24,360 nt of DNA from Candidatus Thorarchaeota archaeon (GTDB lineage Archaea > Asgardarchaeota > Thorarchaeia > Thorarchaeales > Thorarchaeaceae). Below the pieces are notes generated by a model. It had not been told where the DNA came from, ran no database searches, and saw only the letters and a program-made list of their open reading frames with translations. The number at the start of each line of letters is the position of its first letter. The first letter of the stretch is position 1. Positions 1 through 6,792 of this stretch are shown here, one piece after another. The translations under genes were made by a program, and so were the position numbers. The DNA lies in NCBI GenBank assembly GCA_016841005.1, contig JAEORG010000423.1, positions 1 to 24,360 on the forward strand. Direction: 5' to 3'.

Positions 1-78
1 TAGTCCAACCAGTGCGAGAAGAAACGATGAACCGAATCTTCCCATACCATATGCGAACTTCTTATAGAATGGTAACAC
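1..78 (-). CDS. N-terminus of probable membrane transporter (partial, cut by window edge)
   Basis: A minus-strand frame opens with GTG at 78-76 and stays open to base 1, giving 26 residues with the pattern LPFYKKFAYGMGRFGSS followed by FLLALVGL. A strong Shine-Dalgarno sequence, GGAGGT (86-91), sits 7 bases upstream of this GTG. It decides the start over the in-frame ATG at 45, which has no ribosome site. The 'fAYGmGrFGSs + hydrophobic helix' pattern resembles the first helix of MFS sugar/cation symporters of the GPH type. That family call is inference from a very short stretch. The gene follows copA in the same direction, but a 134-bp gap containing a hairpin (154-207) separates them, so co-transcription is uncertain. 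Confidence 0.55.
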   Translation of the reverse strand, partial: MLPFYKKFAYGMGRFGSSFLLALVGL

Positions 79-153
79 TCTAATTACCTCCAAATCGAAT
101 ATTTACATACGGTAAGCCGAGATTTAAGTCTGCTCAGAACGCTCTAAGAGAAG

Positions 154-207
154 CGCTGGAGTACAAGAAGAGGTAGCGCTATCTTCTAAGCGGATTAAAC
201 TCCAGCG
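154..207. repeat. Two-tier inverted repeat between copA and the left-edge gene
   Basis: Outer arms CGCTGGAGT (154-162) and ACTCCAGCG (199-207) are perfect reverse complements. Inside them lie a second pair, AGAAGA (166-171) and TCTTCT (182-187), and an 8-bp palindrome TAGCGCTA (174-181). The structure sits directly downstream of the copA stop codon. It could fold in the copA transcript as a 3'-end hairpin, but no clear T-run follows, so it is not a textbook terminator. Confidence 0.45.
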
Positions 208-212
208 GAACT

Positions 213-3071
213 CTAGGACCTGATATCTTGGTTCTTGTACATTTCAGGATCTGCATCAAACGTATCTTTGCAATATTGAGCGCAGAAGTAGTACGTCTTC
301 CCTTGAAATTCGCTTGTCAAAGTTGCTGTTGCTTTCTCAACATCCATCTTGCATATAGGATCGATTGCGATAGTAGATTCCTCCTCTATTGGTAAAGAAT
401 CAACATCTTCATACGTCTTTGGATCTGCTTCGAATGTGTCTTTACAATTTTGACTGCAGAAGTAGTATCTCTTCCCATTATGATCACTGAACAATTCAGC
501 TTTTGCAATATCCACTTTCATCTTGCAGATTGGGTCTACAGCTACATCATCTTCTTGAAACGCTGGTGGAGGAGTTGTTTCTTTCAGGTTCATTACGCGC
601 TTCGGTTTGAATCTATTTAGTGTTAGAGCATTTGTGACAACGCTTACACTTGAGAGAGCCATCGCAAGACCAGCAAACTCTGGTCTTAATACAATACCCA
701 AGGATGGGAAAAGTAGTCCAGCAGCAATCGGTAACAATGCAATATTATAGACTAAGGCCCAAAAGAATCCTTGTTTAATCTTTGACATCGTTCGACTACC
801 CAGCTGAATTCCAGTGACGACATCAAGTAGATCATCTTTCACGAGAACTATGTCCCCAGTTTCAACAGAAACATCTGTTCCTGACCCTAATGCTATACCT
901 ACATCAGCCTGAGCTAAGGCAACTGCATCATTTACTCCATCTCCTGCCATCGCAACGATTCGTCCGGTGCTCTGAAGTTCTTTGACTTTCTCGGCTTTGT
1001 CAGCTGGAAGGACATCTGCTAAAACATTCTTAATACCTACAGTTTCAGCGATTGTTCTTGCAGTCGCTTCTTTGTCACCAGTAATCATCCACACTTGAAT
1101 ACCCATCTGCTTCAAACTCTCAACTGCCATTATTGATGTATCCTTTAGTTTGTCTGCTATAGCTACTAGAGCAAGTAATTTTCCATTATTGGCAGCAAAG
1201 ATTGTAGTTTTTCCTTGTTCTTGAAAGTGTAATCCTTTCGTTTCAATTTCATTGATATCAACATTATTCTCTCTCATGAACTTATCATTGCCCACAATAA
1301 TCAGTTGACCTTCAACAGTTGCTTGAACTCCTCTTCCAGTCGTTGAAGCAAAATCAGATGAAGGAGGAATGTCAATGTTGAGTTTCTCTGTATATTGAAC
1401 AATTGCTTCTGCAAGAGGATGTTCACTGTTCTTTTCTACGGAGGATATTAAACGCAAAGCCTCTGCATCACTAACTTCCTTTATGGATATAATGTCAGTG
1501 ACAGTGGGTTTGCCAATTGTCAATGTTCCTGTTTTGTCGAACACTATTGCATCGACTGTTGGTATTACCTCAAGGCCTTCTCCAGCCTTGATCAAAATCC
1601 CATTTTGGGCACCTTTTCCAATCCCGACCATTATTGCAGTTGGAGTAGCTAAACCTAATGCACATGGGCATGCTGCAACAAGCACTGCAATACTGAATGT
1701 TAGGGCTTGGGTCCAATCAACTGCTGTACCAGTTATAGGAGATACGAATCCAATAATGGGAGACACGAAGTACCAAAAGATGAACGTGGACAGAGCCAAT
1801 ATAATAATAACAGGAGTGAATTTACTCGCAATAGCATCAGCTTTGCGTTGTATGGGTGGCTTATTTGTCTGCGCTTGTTCAACAAGTTTAACAATTTGAG
1901 AGAGAACTGTATCCTTTCCGACTTTAGTTGCTTGTATTTTAAGTACTCCATTCTTATTGAGGGTTGCACCTACGACTTTATCGCCAACACCTTTCTTTAC
2001 AGCTATTGGTTCACCAGTAATCATTGACTCATCTACACTCGATTTACCTTCGATTACTTCACCATCTACTGGCACCTTATCTCCTGGTTTAACTAATACA
2101 ATATCTCCAACCTCAACATCTTCAATTGGAAGCAGAAGTTCTTCATCATCTCTAATGATTGTAGCAACTTTTGCCTGCAAATCCATCAGACTTCGCATTG
2201 CCTTAGACGTGCGACCCTTTGCTATCGATTCAAGAGTTCTTCCTAAAAGAATGAAACTTAGGAGAAGAACAGCTGAATCATAAAATGGCGAATAAATCGT
2301 CCATTGAGGAATAAACGTCGTAGCTACTGAATAGAAATATGCTGCGCTAGTACCTAACATTATGAGTGTGTCCATATTGGTCGTGAAGTGTCGTGCAGCT
2401 TTTAGGGCAGATTTGTAGAATGGATACCCTGCTACAAACTGAACAGGAGTTGCAAGTAGGAACATGATGTACTTTCTCATTACTTCTGATGGCACTAATG
2501 ATGAAAGCACTCCAAAGTGCATAAGAACAACAGGAATGGTTAAGATGACTGAAAAAGCAAGAAGCATTGAGTAATATCGGATTTCTTTCTCACGCGCTAA
2601 TGATTCTCTATCTGCTTCTATCCCTTCTGCTTCTTCTACTTCTAAGCCAATATTCTTGAGTGACTTTTTAACAATCTTGTAAGTGACAAGATCATCATCA
2701 TATTCTATCAATGTGCGGTTTTTATCTTCAAATGTTCGAACTTGAATGACTCCTTCTACAGTTTCCAGAGTATTTCTTATCTCATCCCAATCTAGAGATT
2801 CAGTTGTACCGCGTAAGGTTATAGACATGGTAGATCGTCGAGCTCTGTATCCCGTAGACTCTACTGCTTGCTCCAAAACAGTCCTATCCACTGCTGAAGG
2901 TTCATACTCGATGACTGCTTTCTCATCAAGTAGACTAACATTTGCCACGATAACCCCATCTTGTTTCAGTAAGGCATCTTCGATTTTTGCGACACAAGAA
3001 GCACAATGCATACCTTCAATCCGCATTGACATTCTTGATGTTGATTCTTTAGGAATAGATTTTTGGCTCAT
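213..3071 (-). CDS. copA: Copper-exporting P1B-type ATPase with two C-terminal YHS domains
   Basis: ATP-driven Cu(+) efflux pump of the cytoplasmic membrane, 952 residues. Residues 15-78 are an HMA metal-binding domain with the CxxC at C23/C26. Residues 82-148 look like a second HMA fold that lacks the Cys pair. Eight membrane helices are visible. The pump motifs are TGE (352-354), CPC (468-470, helix 6), phosphorylation site DKTGT (D512), SEHP (549-552) and GDGVND (710-715). Y775-N776 in helix 7 and M805xxSS in helix 8 are the Cu(+)-type (IB-1) determinants. Two YHS domains follow the last helix, at about 843-888 and 902-947, each with DPICKM and a YYFC-x3-C motif. Such C-terminal extensions are uncommon and may load or sense metal. 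The start has GGTGA about 8 bases upstream. A PadR-TRASH regulator and a small YHS protein lie upstream on the same strand. Confidence 0.95.
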   Translation of the reverse strand: MSQKSIPKESTSRMSMRIEGMHCASCVAKIEDALLKQDGVIVANVSLLDEKAVIEYEPSAVDRTVLEQAVESTGYRARRSTMSITLRGTTESLDWDEIRNTLETVEGVIQVRTFEDKNRTLIEYDDDLVTYKIVKKSLKNIGLEVEEAEGIEADRESLAREKEIRYYSMLLAFSVILTIPVVLMHFGVLSSLVPSEVMRKYIMFLLATPVQFVAGYPFYKSALKAARHFTTNMDTLIMLGTSAAYFYSVATTFIPQWTIYSPFYDSAVLLLSFILLGRTLESIAKGRTSKAMRSLMDLQAKVATIIRDDEELLLPIEDVEVGDIVLVKPGDKVPVDGEVIEGKSSVDESMITGEPIAVKKGVGDKVVGATLNKNGVLKIQATKVGKDTVLSQIVKLVEQAQTNKPPIQRKADAIASKFTPVIIILALSTFIFWYFVSPIIGFVSPITGTAVDWTQALTFSIAVLVAACPCALGLATPTAIMVGIGKGAQNGILIKAGEGLEVIPTVDAIVFDKTGTLTIGKPTVTDIISIKEVSDAEALRLISSVEKNSEHPLAEAIVQYTEKLNIDIPPSSDFASTTGRGVQATVEGQLIIVGNDKFMRENNVDINEIETKGLHFQEQGKTTIFAANNGKLLALVAIADKLKDTSIMAVESLKQMGIQVWMITGDKEATARTIAETVGIKNVLADVLPADKAEKVKELQSTGRIVAMAGDGVNDAVALAQADVGIALGSGTDVSVETGDIVLVKDDLLDVVTGIQLGSRTMSKIKQGFFWALVYNIALLPIAAGLLFPSLGIVLRPEFAGLAMALSSVSVVTNALTLNRFKPKRVMNLKETTPPPAFQEDDVAVDPICKMKVDIAKAELFSDHNGKRYYFCSQNCKDTFEADPKTYEDVDSLPIEEESTIAIDPICKMDVEKATATLTSEFQGKTYYFCAQYCKDTFDADPEMYKNQDIRS

Positions 3072-3108
3072 CGTACGATCACCACTTACTCAATTAATAT
3101 CCATTACG

Positions 3109-3128
3109 ATATATCGGGTACGATATAT
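3109..3128. promoter_or_regulatory. Putative metal-regulon operator in the copA promoter
   Basis: Inverted repeat ATATATC-GGGTAC-GATATAT with a 6-base spacer. It lies 38-57 bases before the copA start codon. The right half merges into the palindrome GATATATATATC (3122-3133), which is also the best TATA-like element for copA. A bound repressor would therefore block TBP or RNA polymerase. The same half-sites and spacer recur upstream of the padR and yhs genes. Confidence 0.6.
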
Positions 3129-3177
3129 ATATCTTTGGTTCTATTCACTTCAAGATTCCATAAAGTGATAACAAAGA

Positions 3178-3657
3178 TTATTGACTTTCCCTGAAGGCTT
3201 TTGCACAATGGACACAACAGAATGCCATCTCGACACCATCTATCTTTTCGTGATGAGCATCTTCATATACTCTAGCACCACAACTAGCACATACTTCTAA
3301 ACTGGAACCAAGAGCAGAAACAGTAATAGCTGCAAAACGTTTGAACAATTTCTCACTAAATTGCTTACCCTTCTTGGTAAGTGAATAAACGACCTTTCGT
3401 TTTTTCCCAACTGCTTCTTCTTTCTGAGTAACTAGTTTTTTCGTTTCAAGATCCTGCAAGAAGGGATACAATGTTCCTGGACTTAGATTCTTGCCAGTTC
3501 GATTCTGATAACCTTTCATCAAACCATAACCATGTAGTGGTTTCTCACTTAGCATCAAAAAGACATAGAATTGAGAGAAGTCAGAAAGCATATCTTGAAT
3601 CTCAATTTCTATCTTATTCTCTTGATTCGCTTCTTTTTCAATCAATTCTGTCAACAT
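3178..3657 (-). CDS. PadR-family transcription regulator fused to a TRASH-like metal-sensing domain
   Basis: 159 residues. Residues 24-105 form a PadR winged helix: FLMLSEKPLHGYGLMK, then SPGTLYPFLQDLETKKLV, then the wing KKRKVVYSLTKKGK. The C-terminal 40 residues carry C123-x2-C126, a His pair (H135/H136) and C147-C148-x2-C151. The C-x2-C...C-x3-C spacing (about 20 residues between pairs) matches the archaeal TRASH/YHS-type treble-clef metal domain known from archaeal copper regulators. PadR proteins normally end in a dimerising helix, so this fusion is unusual. Inferred role: a metal-released repressor of copA, 106 bases downstream, and of the mini-YHS gene. The first ATG is used here; an in-frame ATG at 3591 (residue 23) has GAGAT upstream and is an alternative start. 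Confidence 0.85.
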   Translation of the reverse strand: MLTELIEKEANQENKIEIEIQDMLSDFSQFYVFLMLSEKPLHGYGLMKGYQNRTGKNLSPGTLYPFLQDLETKKLVTQKEEAVGKKRKVVYSLTKKGKQFSEKLFKRFAAITVSALGSSLEVCASCGARVYEDAHHEKIDGVEMAFCCVHCAKAFRESQ

Positions 3658-3986
3658 CCCATTAGAACGTGTAACCTTGCCGCTAATTTCCTGAACTTAT
3701 TGGATAGATTAAACACATCTCTCATACACATTCGTATAAGAGTTATCTATTAGTGGAAATCCATCAAATAGAATATACAGTATAGCCGCTTCATTACAGA
3801 TTTATCTTGAAGTAATATATATGTATCCATAGTGATATATCTGTATAGATACACATTATTAGCACCTAGAGATATTTCACTAGAATCGTGATCAAACACA
3901 TATTTGCACAAAAAAGAAGAAGTGTAGGTGTGAAGGTTATCAGTAATCCATAGAGTATTCACCTATATTTAGATTACGAGATAATA
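3658..3986. other. Intergenic region between yhs and padR
   Basis: 329 bases with no convincing gene; a 70-codon minus frame at 3750-3962 has no recognisable content. The region holds the leader and promoter of the padR gene, an operator-like site (3835-3854) inside a longer imperfect hairpin with arms TGTATC and GATACA, and a near-palindrome TCTCATACA-N4-CGTATAAGA at about 3718-3739. An A-run at 3910-3915 reads as T6 on the minus strand and may end the yhs transcript. Confidence 0.5.
3835..3854. promoter_or_regulatory. Putative metal-regulon operator upstream of padR
   Basis: ATATATC-TGTATA-GATACAC. The left half is identical to the copA site, the spacer is again 6 bases, and GATA of the right half is kept. 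It lies about 180 bases before the padR start, which is far for a simple promoter block. Autoregulation is inferred only from the shared sequence. Confidence 0.4.
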
Positions 3987-4139
3987 TTAATCCTCTACAC
4001 CTACTTCCAGATTATATTTCTCAGGATTTGCATCAAACATTTCCTTATGTTGCTGACTCATGAAATAGTATGTTTTTCCTTTATACACGGATTTTATGTT
4101 GGGTTTACCCATCATACCACAAACAGGACAAGTTGCCAT
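3987..4139 (-). CDS. 50-residue YHS-domain mini-protein with altered metal ligands
   Basis: Small ORF read directly from the sequence. It starts at ATG 4139-4137, preceded by a good ribosome site (AGGTGG, 4148-4153), and stops at TAA 3987-3989. The protein is essentially one YHS domain: CPVCGMM at residues 4-10, GKTYYF at 21-26, and a tail DANPEKY at 36-42. In standard YHS domains, including both in the neighbouring CopA, the second half reads FCxxxC. Here it reads FMSQQH, so the two Cys are replaced by M27 and H31. With C4, C7, M9 and M10 this gives a Cys/Met/His ligand set suited to Cu(+). A role as a soluble copper-binding protein or chaperone feeding CopA is inference from family and context. 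Confidence 0.8.
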   Translation of the reverse strand: MATCPVCGMMGKPNIKSVYKGKTYYFMSQQHKEMFDANPEKYNLEVGVED

Positions 4140-4247
4140 TGTTCTAGCCACCTATTTTCCATTCCTCATCACCGGAGATAGAACGCTTGAAGGAACACCA
4201 GATGTATATTGGCAACAATATAATCTCGCAGACCTATTCAAACAATT

Positions 4248-4267
4248 TTATATCTACAGAGATATAT
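4248..4267. promoter_or_regulatory. Putative metal-regulon operator, yhs-proximal
   Basis: TTATATC-TACAGA-GATATAT, an inverted repeat with one mismatch and a 6-base spacer. It overlaps the TATA-like stretch expected for the yhs gene, 109-128 bases before its start codon. Its start is 55 bases from that of the next site, about five helical turns. Confidence 0.5.
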
Positions 4268-4302
4268 CGGAACAGAACATATATTGTTCTATTAGCTTAT
4301 AA

Positions 4303-4322
4303 ATATATCGTGAGAGATATAT
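4303..4322. promoter_or_regulatory. Putative metal-regulon operator, yhs-distal
   Basis: ATATATC-GTGAGA-GATATAT, a perfect 7-bp inverted repeat with a 6-base spacer, identical in both half-sites to the copA promoter site. It lies upstream of the yhs gene; the wHTH gene starts 170 bases away on the other side. Confidence 0.55.
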
Positions 4323-4492
4323 CTTCCTAGTAAAATATATGCAATTTGTAGTAAAAGTCCTTCCACAATTAACCCATGAAGTGGTCAGTTTGATGATGAT
4401 ACATCTTCATTTTCCCAGAATCATCAAAAAGCATGACAAGTGAATTCTAAGGGATAATAACTTATTACTAGCTGAGTTCTTTTTGAATTCCA

Positions 4493-4810
4493 ATGAAGAC
4501 TAAGAGACTCCTCTGGTGGCTTCTTGCAGGAACTAGAGGGGGTGCAAATCGAGCTAGAATCATCTTGGCGTTGCACGAATTCCCAACAAATGCCAACCAA
4601 CTAGCGGAGCAGCTTAGTCTCGATTACAAGACCGTAAGACACCATCTAGATGTGCTGATCGAACACAGAGTTCTGATTCCCCAAGGAGAAGGATACGGGA
4701 CAACATACTTTGTTTCGGAAGATATTGAGGATAATTTTGAAGATTTTGAACAGATTTGGGAGAGAATTGGGAAAACACGCTTTAAGGTAAATAACAAAGA
4801 AAAGGTGTGA
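4493..4810 (+). CDS. Winged-helix (ArsR-like) transcription regulator
   Basis: 105 residues. After a short hydrophobic-basic lead comes a compact winged helix: GGANRARIILALHEFP (helix 1), NANQLAEQLSLD (helix 2), YKTVRHHLDVLIEHRVL (recognition helix, about 45-61), then a wing GEGYGTTYF (66-73). The C-terminus is acidic and may be a coiled segment. This fold and length are typical of archaeal one-domain DNA-binding regulators with no effector domain. It is followed after 4 bases by a small membrane protein. The pair may work as a membrane-linked regulator unit; its signal and targets cannot be read from the sequence. Confidence 0.85.
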   Translation: MKTKRLLWWLLAGTRGGANRARIILALHEFPTNANQLAEQLSLDYKTVRHHLDVLIEHRVLIPQGEGYGTTYFVSEDIEDNFEDFEQIWERIGKTRFKVNNKEKV

Positions 4811-4814
4811 CAAT

Positions 4815-5237
4815 ATGAACAACAGACAACTTACAGCGTTACTCGTAATATCAGTAATTGTAGCTGGAATTCTTGGTTATATCTTCGCAATAGTGACCAT
4901 CCCCATTGCCATGATACCTAATTTTCCAGTTCGGCCAATTCCACCTGAGGTCATTTCTACATATATCACATTGAAGACAGTTATTTCATTCATCAATATA
5001 GCTCTCATTTTACTGATGCTGGGAATATACGGTGACATTTACAGAAAAATGAGATCGAAATTTACCTTGGGATTAGTAACAATGATCACTTTGTTGCTCA
5101 TGTATGCGCTTACATCAAATCCTATCATCCATTCCAATCTGGGATTTCAGACGATTGGCCTGGGGCCGTTCACATTTCTTCCAGATGTCTTTACCACTAT
5201 CGCTTTGCTCATTCTATTCTATCTCAGTCTGGAATAG
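4815..5237 (+). CDS. Small four-helix membrane protein paired with wHTH regulator
   Basis: 140 residues, with about four membrane helices at 7-29, 48-73, 82-100 and 118-137. The loop between helices 2 and 3 (YRKMRSK) is basic, placing it and both termini on the cytoplasmic side. A GGTG ribosome site lies at the 3' end of the preceding regulator gene, and only 4 bases separate stop from start, so the two are translated from one mRNA. I do not recognise a named family. Archaeal genomes often pair a small wHTH protein with a small 3-4 helix membrane protein, and this fits that pattern. A sensing or tethering role is inference. Confidence 0.75.
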   Translation: MNNRQLTALLVISVIVAGILGYIFAIVTIPIAMIPNFPVRPIPPEVISTYITLKTVISFINIALILLMLGIYGDIYRKMRSKFTLGLVTMITLLLMYALTSNPIIHSNLGFQTIGLGPFTFLPDVFTTIALLILFYLSLE

Positions 5238-5247
5238 AATCAGATAA

Positions 5248-5835
5248 CTATCCAATGAATAAGTCGCTATCTTCTTCCTCCTGAGCATCTGACATCATTT
5301 GAAGAAGATCTTGGAATGTATTCTCAATGTTATATCCCGTCATGGCTGATGTTTCTTTGAATACAGCTGGAACATTCAACTTCTCAATGAAGTATTTAGT
5401 GAATCTAATTCCTTCATCAGCAGTAACAATAGTGTGCCTTGGTTTTCCCTCGCGCAAATCAGTCTTGTTTCCTACTATGACTGTTGGGGGAAGAGGACCC
5501 ATATTATTGTAGGCCTCGACAAGCCACTTCGATGCATTGTCAAATGAATCCCGATCAACAACAGAATACACTAATACAATACCGTTGCATCCATGATAGT
5601 AATGTCCACGGACCTGCTTGAATGATGGCTGTCCTGCAAGATCCCAGATGATAAATTTCACAATTTCCTGATTGAATAAAACTCGCTTAGTTGCCAAATC
5701 CACACCAATTGTTGCTATGTGCCCCTCAATAAATTCATCACCAAGATAATTTCGCCTGATACTTGTTTTACCTACTGCACCGTCACCTATCAAAACAGCC
5801 TTCATCACTTTGCTGCCATCATCTTGGTCTCTCAT
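5248..5835 (-). CDS. Rab/Ras-like small GTPase (Asgard type)
   Basis: 195 residues covering a full GTPase domain: G1 GDGAVGKTS (17-25), G2 T42 in ATIGVD, G3 WDLAGQ (64-69, with Q69 at the Ras Q61 position), G4 NKTD (123-126) and G5 ETSA (161-164). The switch II region and following strand (RGHYYHGCNGIVLVY) read much like eukaryotic Rab proteins. The tail is acidic (EEEDSDLFIG) and has no C-terminal Cys, so no prenyl anchor is expected. The first ATG has GAGGATGAG just upstream. A second ATG at residue 11 would give the shorter N-terminus usual for Rab proteins but lacks an obvious ribosome site. The gene ends 10 bases from the convergent membrane-protein gene. Partners and function cannot be inferred from the neighbours. 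Confidence 0.93.
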   Translation of the reverse strand: MRDQDDGSKVMKAVLIGDGAVGKTSIRRNYLGDEFIEGHIATIGVDLATKRVLFNQEIVKFIIWDLAGQPSFKQVRGHYYHGCNGIVLVYSVVDRDSFDNASKWLVEAYNNMGPLPPTVIVGNKTDLREGKPRHTIVTADEGIRFTKYFIEKLNVPAVFKETSAMTGYNIENTFQDLLQMMSDAQEEEDSDLFIG

Positions 5836-5862
5836 GTATTCTCATCCTCAAGGGGTGTACCT

Positions 5863-5889
5863 GGTCATATTGCTGTTGCTACTATGACC
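5863..5889. repeat. Perfect inverted repeat before the GTPase gene
   Basis: GGTCATA (5863-5869) and TATGACC (5883-5889) are exact reverse complements with a 13-base gap. The left edge is 28 bases before the GTPase start codon. It could be an operator or a hairpin in the leader RNA. Confidence 0.4.
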
Positions 5890-5982
5890 CTCATCATCCA
5901 AGCTAAGTAGATTTAGTGCAATCAGCAAAATAAGGTTAATGCAAGGTGCTCTTTTGTATAACCTAGATACCACCTTCATCAA

Positions 5983-6723
5983 TTAGATTTTACCCACTGG
6001 AGCAACATAGACAACGAACTCAGTTTCACCATCCAAGTCAATAATTTTGTCCATTGCATTTTGGTCATATGCTCCAATTGCACACGTCCCAGCACCAATC
6101 GATGTTGCAGCAAGATAGAGGTTCTGACAAACATGCCCTGAATCCTGTGCGATCATCTTTGCACTCAGAGGCCCATATCTCCATTCAGACCGATAGGGTA
6201 TAGTACTCCAAACAAAAACCACTGCAGCTCTTCCAACAAAATCTTGGTCTTGACAACCTTTGGAAACATCTTCAGGAGTGATTGTCACAGTAGGAATATG
6301 TATGAGTTTGTGTTCTAGAGCGGTGTATCTATACAGACCTTGTTCAAGACCTTCTACTCGAAATACGATAATATAGCTCTCGAATGAATGCCTCGCTCCG
6401 CCAGAAGGAACAGTCCTCATACTAGCTCCTCTAGATTCAACAACACCTCGAATGCCTTGGGTTGCCCAGAGGAGATAGGAGAGTTCCTCAAATGTTAGGT
6501 AGGCATCAGTATATTTCCTTACACTTTTTCGTTCTCTGATTGCTTCTATCAGTGGCATTGTGCCAATTGAGATGTCTTTTGGTTTTACAAGATCGAATGT
6601 GGCAAGTCCTCGATGATAGGCCTTTTCGATTGGTGGAGGAGGAATTTCTTTTTGTTGATCTGTACCCAATTCACTGAAACGGTCCCAATCATCTGCGCGT
6701 AAATAACGAACAATATCTCTCAT
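5983..6723 (-). CDS. SagB-type nitroreductase-fold flavoprotein
   Basis: 246 residues, FMN-dependent oxidoreductase of the nitroreductase superfamily. FMN-contact signatures are RERKSVRKY (63-71), PSGGARH (106-112) and DSGHVCQNLYLAATSIGAG (194-212). The order 'YLLWATQGIRG ... R.vPSGGARHs.E.Yi' and 'GLYRY' is that of SagB/ThcOx proteins. These oxidise azolines in peptide maturation, but many archaeal copies stand alone with unknown substrates. I see no precursor peptide or YcaO cyclodehydratase here, so a stand-alone oxidoreductase is more likely. GAGG about 9 bases upstream supports the start. The YcaQ-type gene lies 69 bases upstream on the same strand and may be co-transcribed. Confidence 0.88.
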   Translation of the reverse strand: MRDIVRYLRADDWDRFSELGTDQQKEIPPPPIEKAYHRGLATFDLVKPKDISIGTMPLIEAIRERKSVRKYTDAYLTFEELSYLLWATQGIRGVVESRGASMRTVPSGGARHSFESYIIVFRVEGLEQGLYRYTALEHKLIHIPTVTITPEDVSKGCQDQDFVGRAAVVFVWSTIPYRSEWRYGPLSAKMIAQDSGHVCQNLYLAATSIGAGTCAIGAYDQNAMDKIIDLDGETEFVVYVAPVGKI

Positions 6724-6792
6724 CCTAATCGCCTCTTTCGGTGAAATACTTCTCAGATATTAAATCAGATGGAAGAAGTAAGTCGCAATTGT

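Larger units (their letters stand above)
4140..4492. other. Intergenic region upstream of yhs and of the wHTH/4-TM pair
   Basis: 353 bases with no credible gene; a 68-codon plus frame at 4096-4302 overlaps yhs and is its shadow. It holds two operator-like inverted repeats (4248-4267 and 4303-4322) and a TATA-like GATATAAAAT on the minus strand at about 4246-4255, which would serve yhs. The half near 4493 presumably carries the plus-strand promoter of the regulator gene, but I see no clear TATA box there. Confidence 0.5.

Noticed and set aside
87..176. Plus-strand frame ending GKPRFKSAQNALREALEYKKR
   Set aside because: It reads like a helical protein tail, but it has no start codon, an in-frame stop just upstream, and it overlaps the hairpin at 154-207. 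Probably chance; a decayed gene end cannot be excluded.
1483..1899. 138-codon open frame on the plus strand inside copA
   Set aside because: It is antisense to the conserved membrane and CPC region of CopA; its composition follows from that coding sequence and no family is recognisable.
3750..3962. 70-codon minus frame between yhs and padR
   Set aside because: No ribosome site or recognisable domain, and it contains an operator-like AT palindrome and the probable yhs terminator T-run.
4096..4302. 68-codon plus frame over the yhs gene
   Set aside because: It lies antisense to the YHS coding region, whose CPVCGM motif and ribosome site make the minus strand the real gene.
5983..6723. Possible thiazole/oxazole peptide cluster suggested by the SagB-type protein
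   Set aside because: No YcaO cyclodehydratase, E1-like partner or precursor peptide is present in the flanking genes; stand-alone SagB-like proteins are common.
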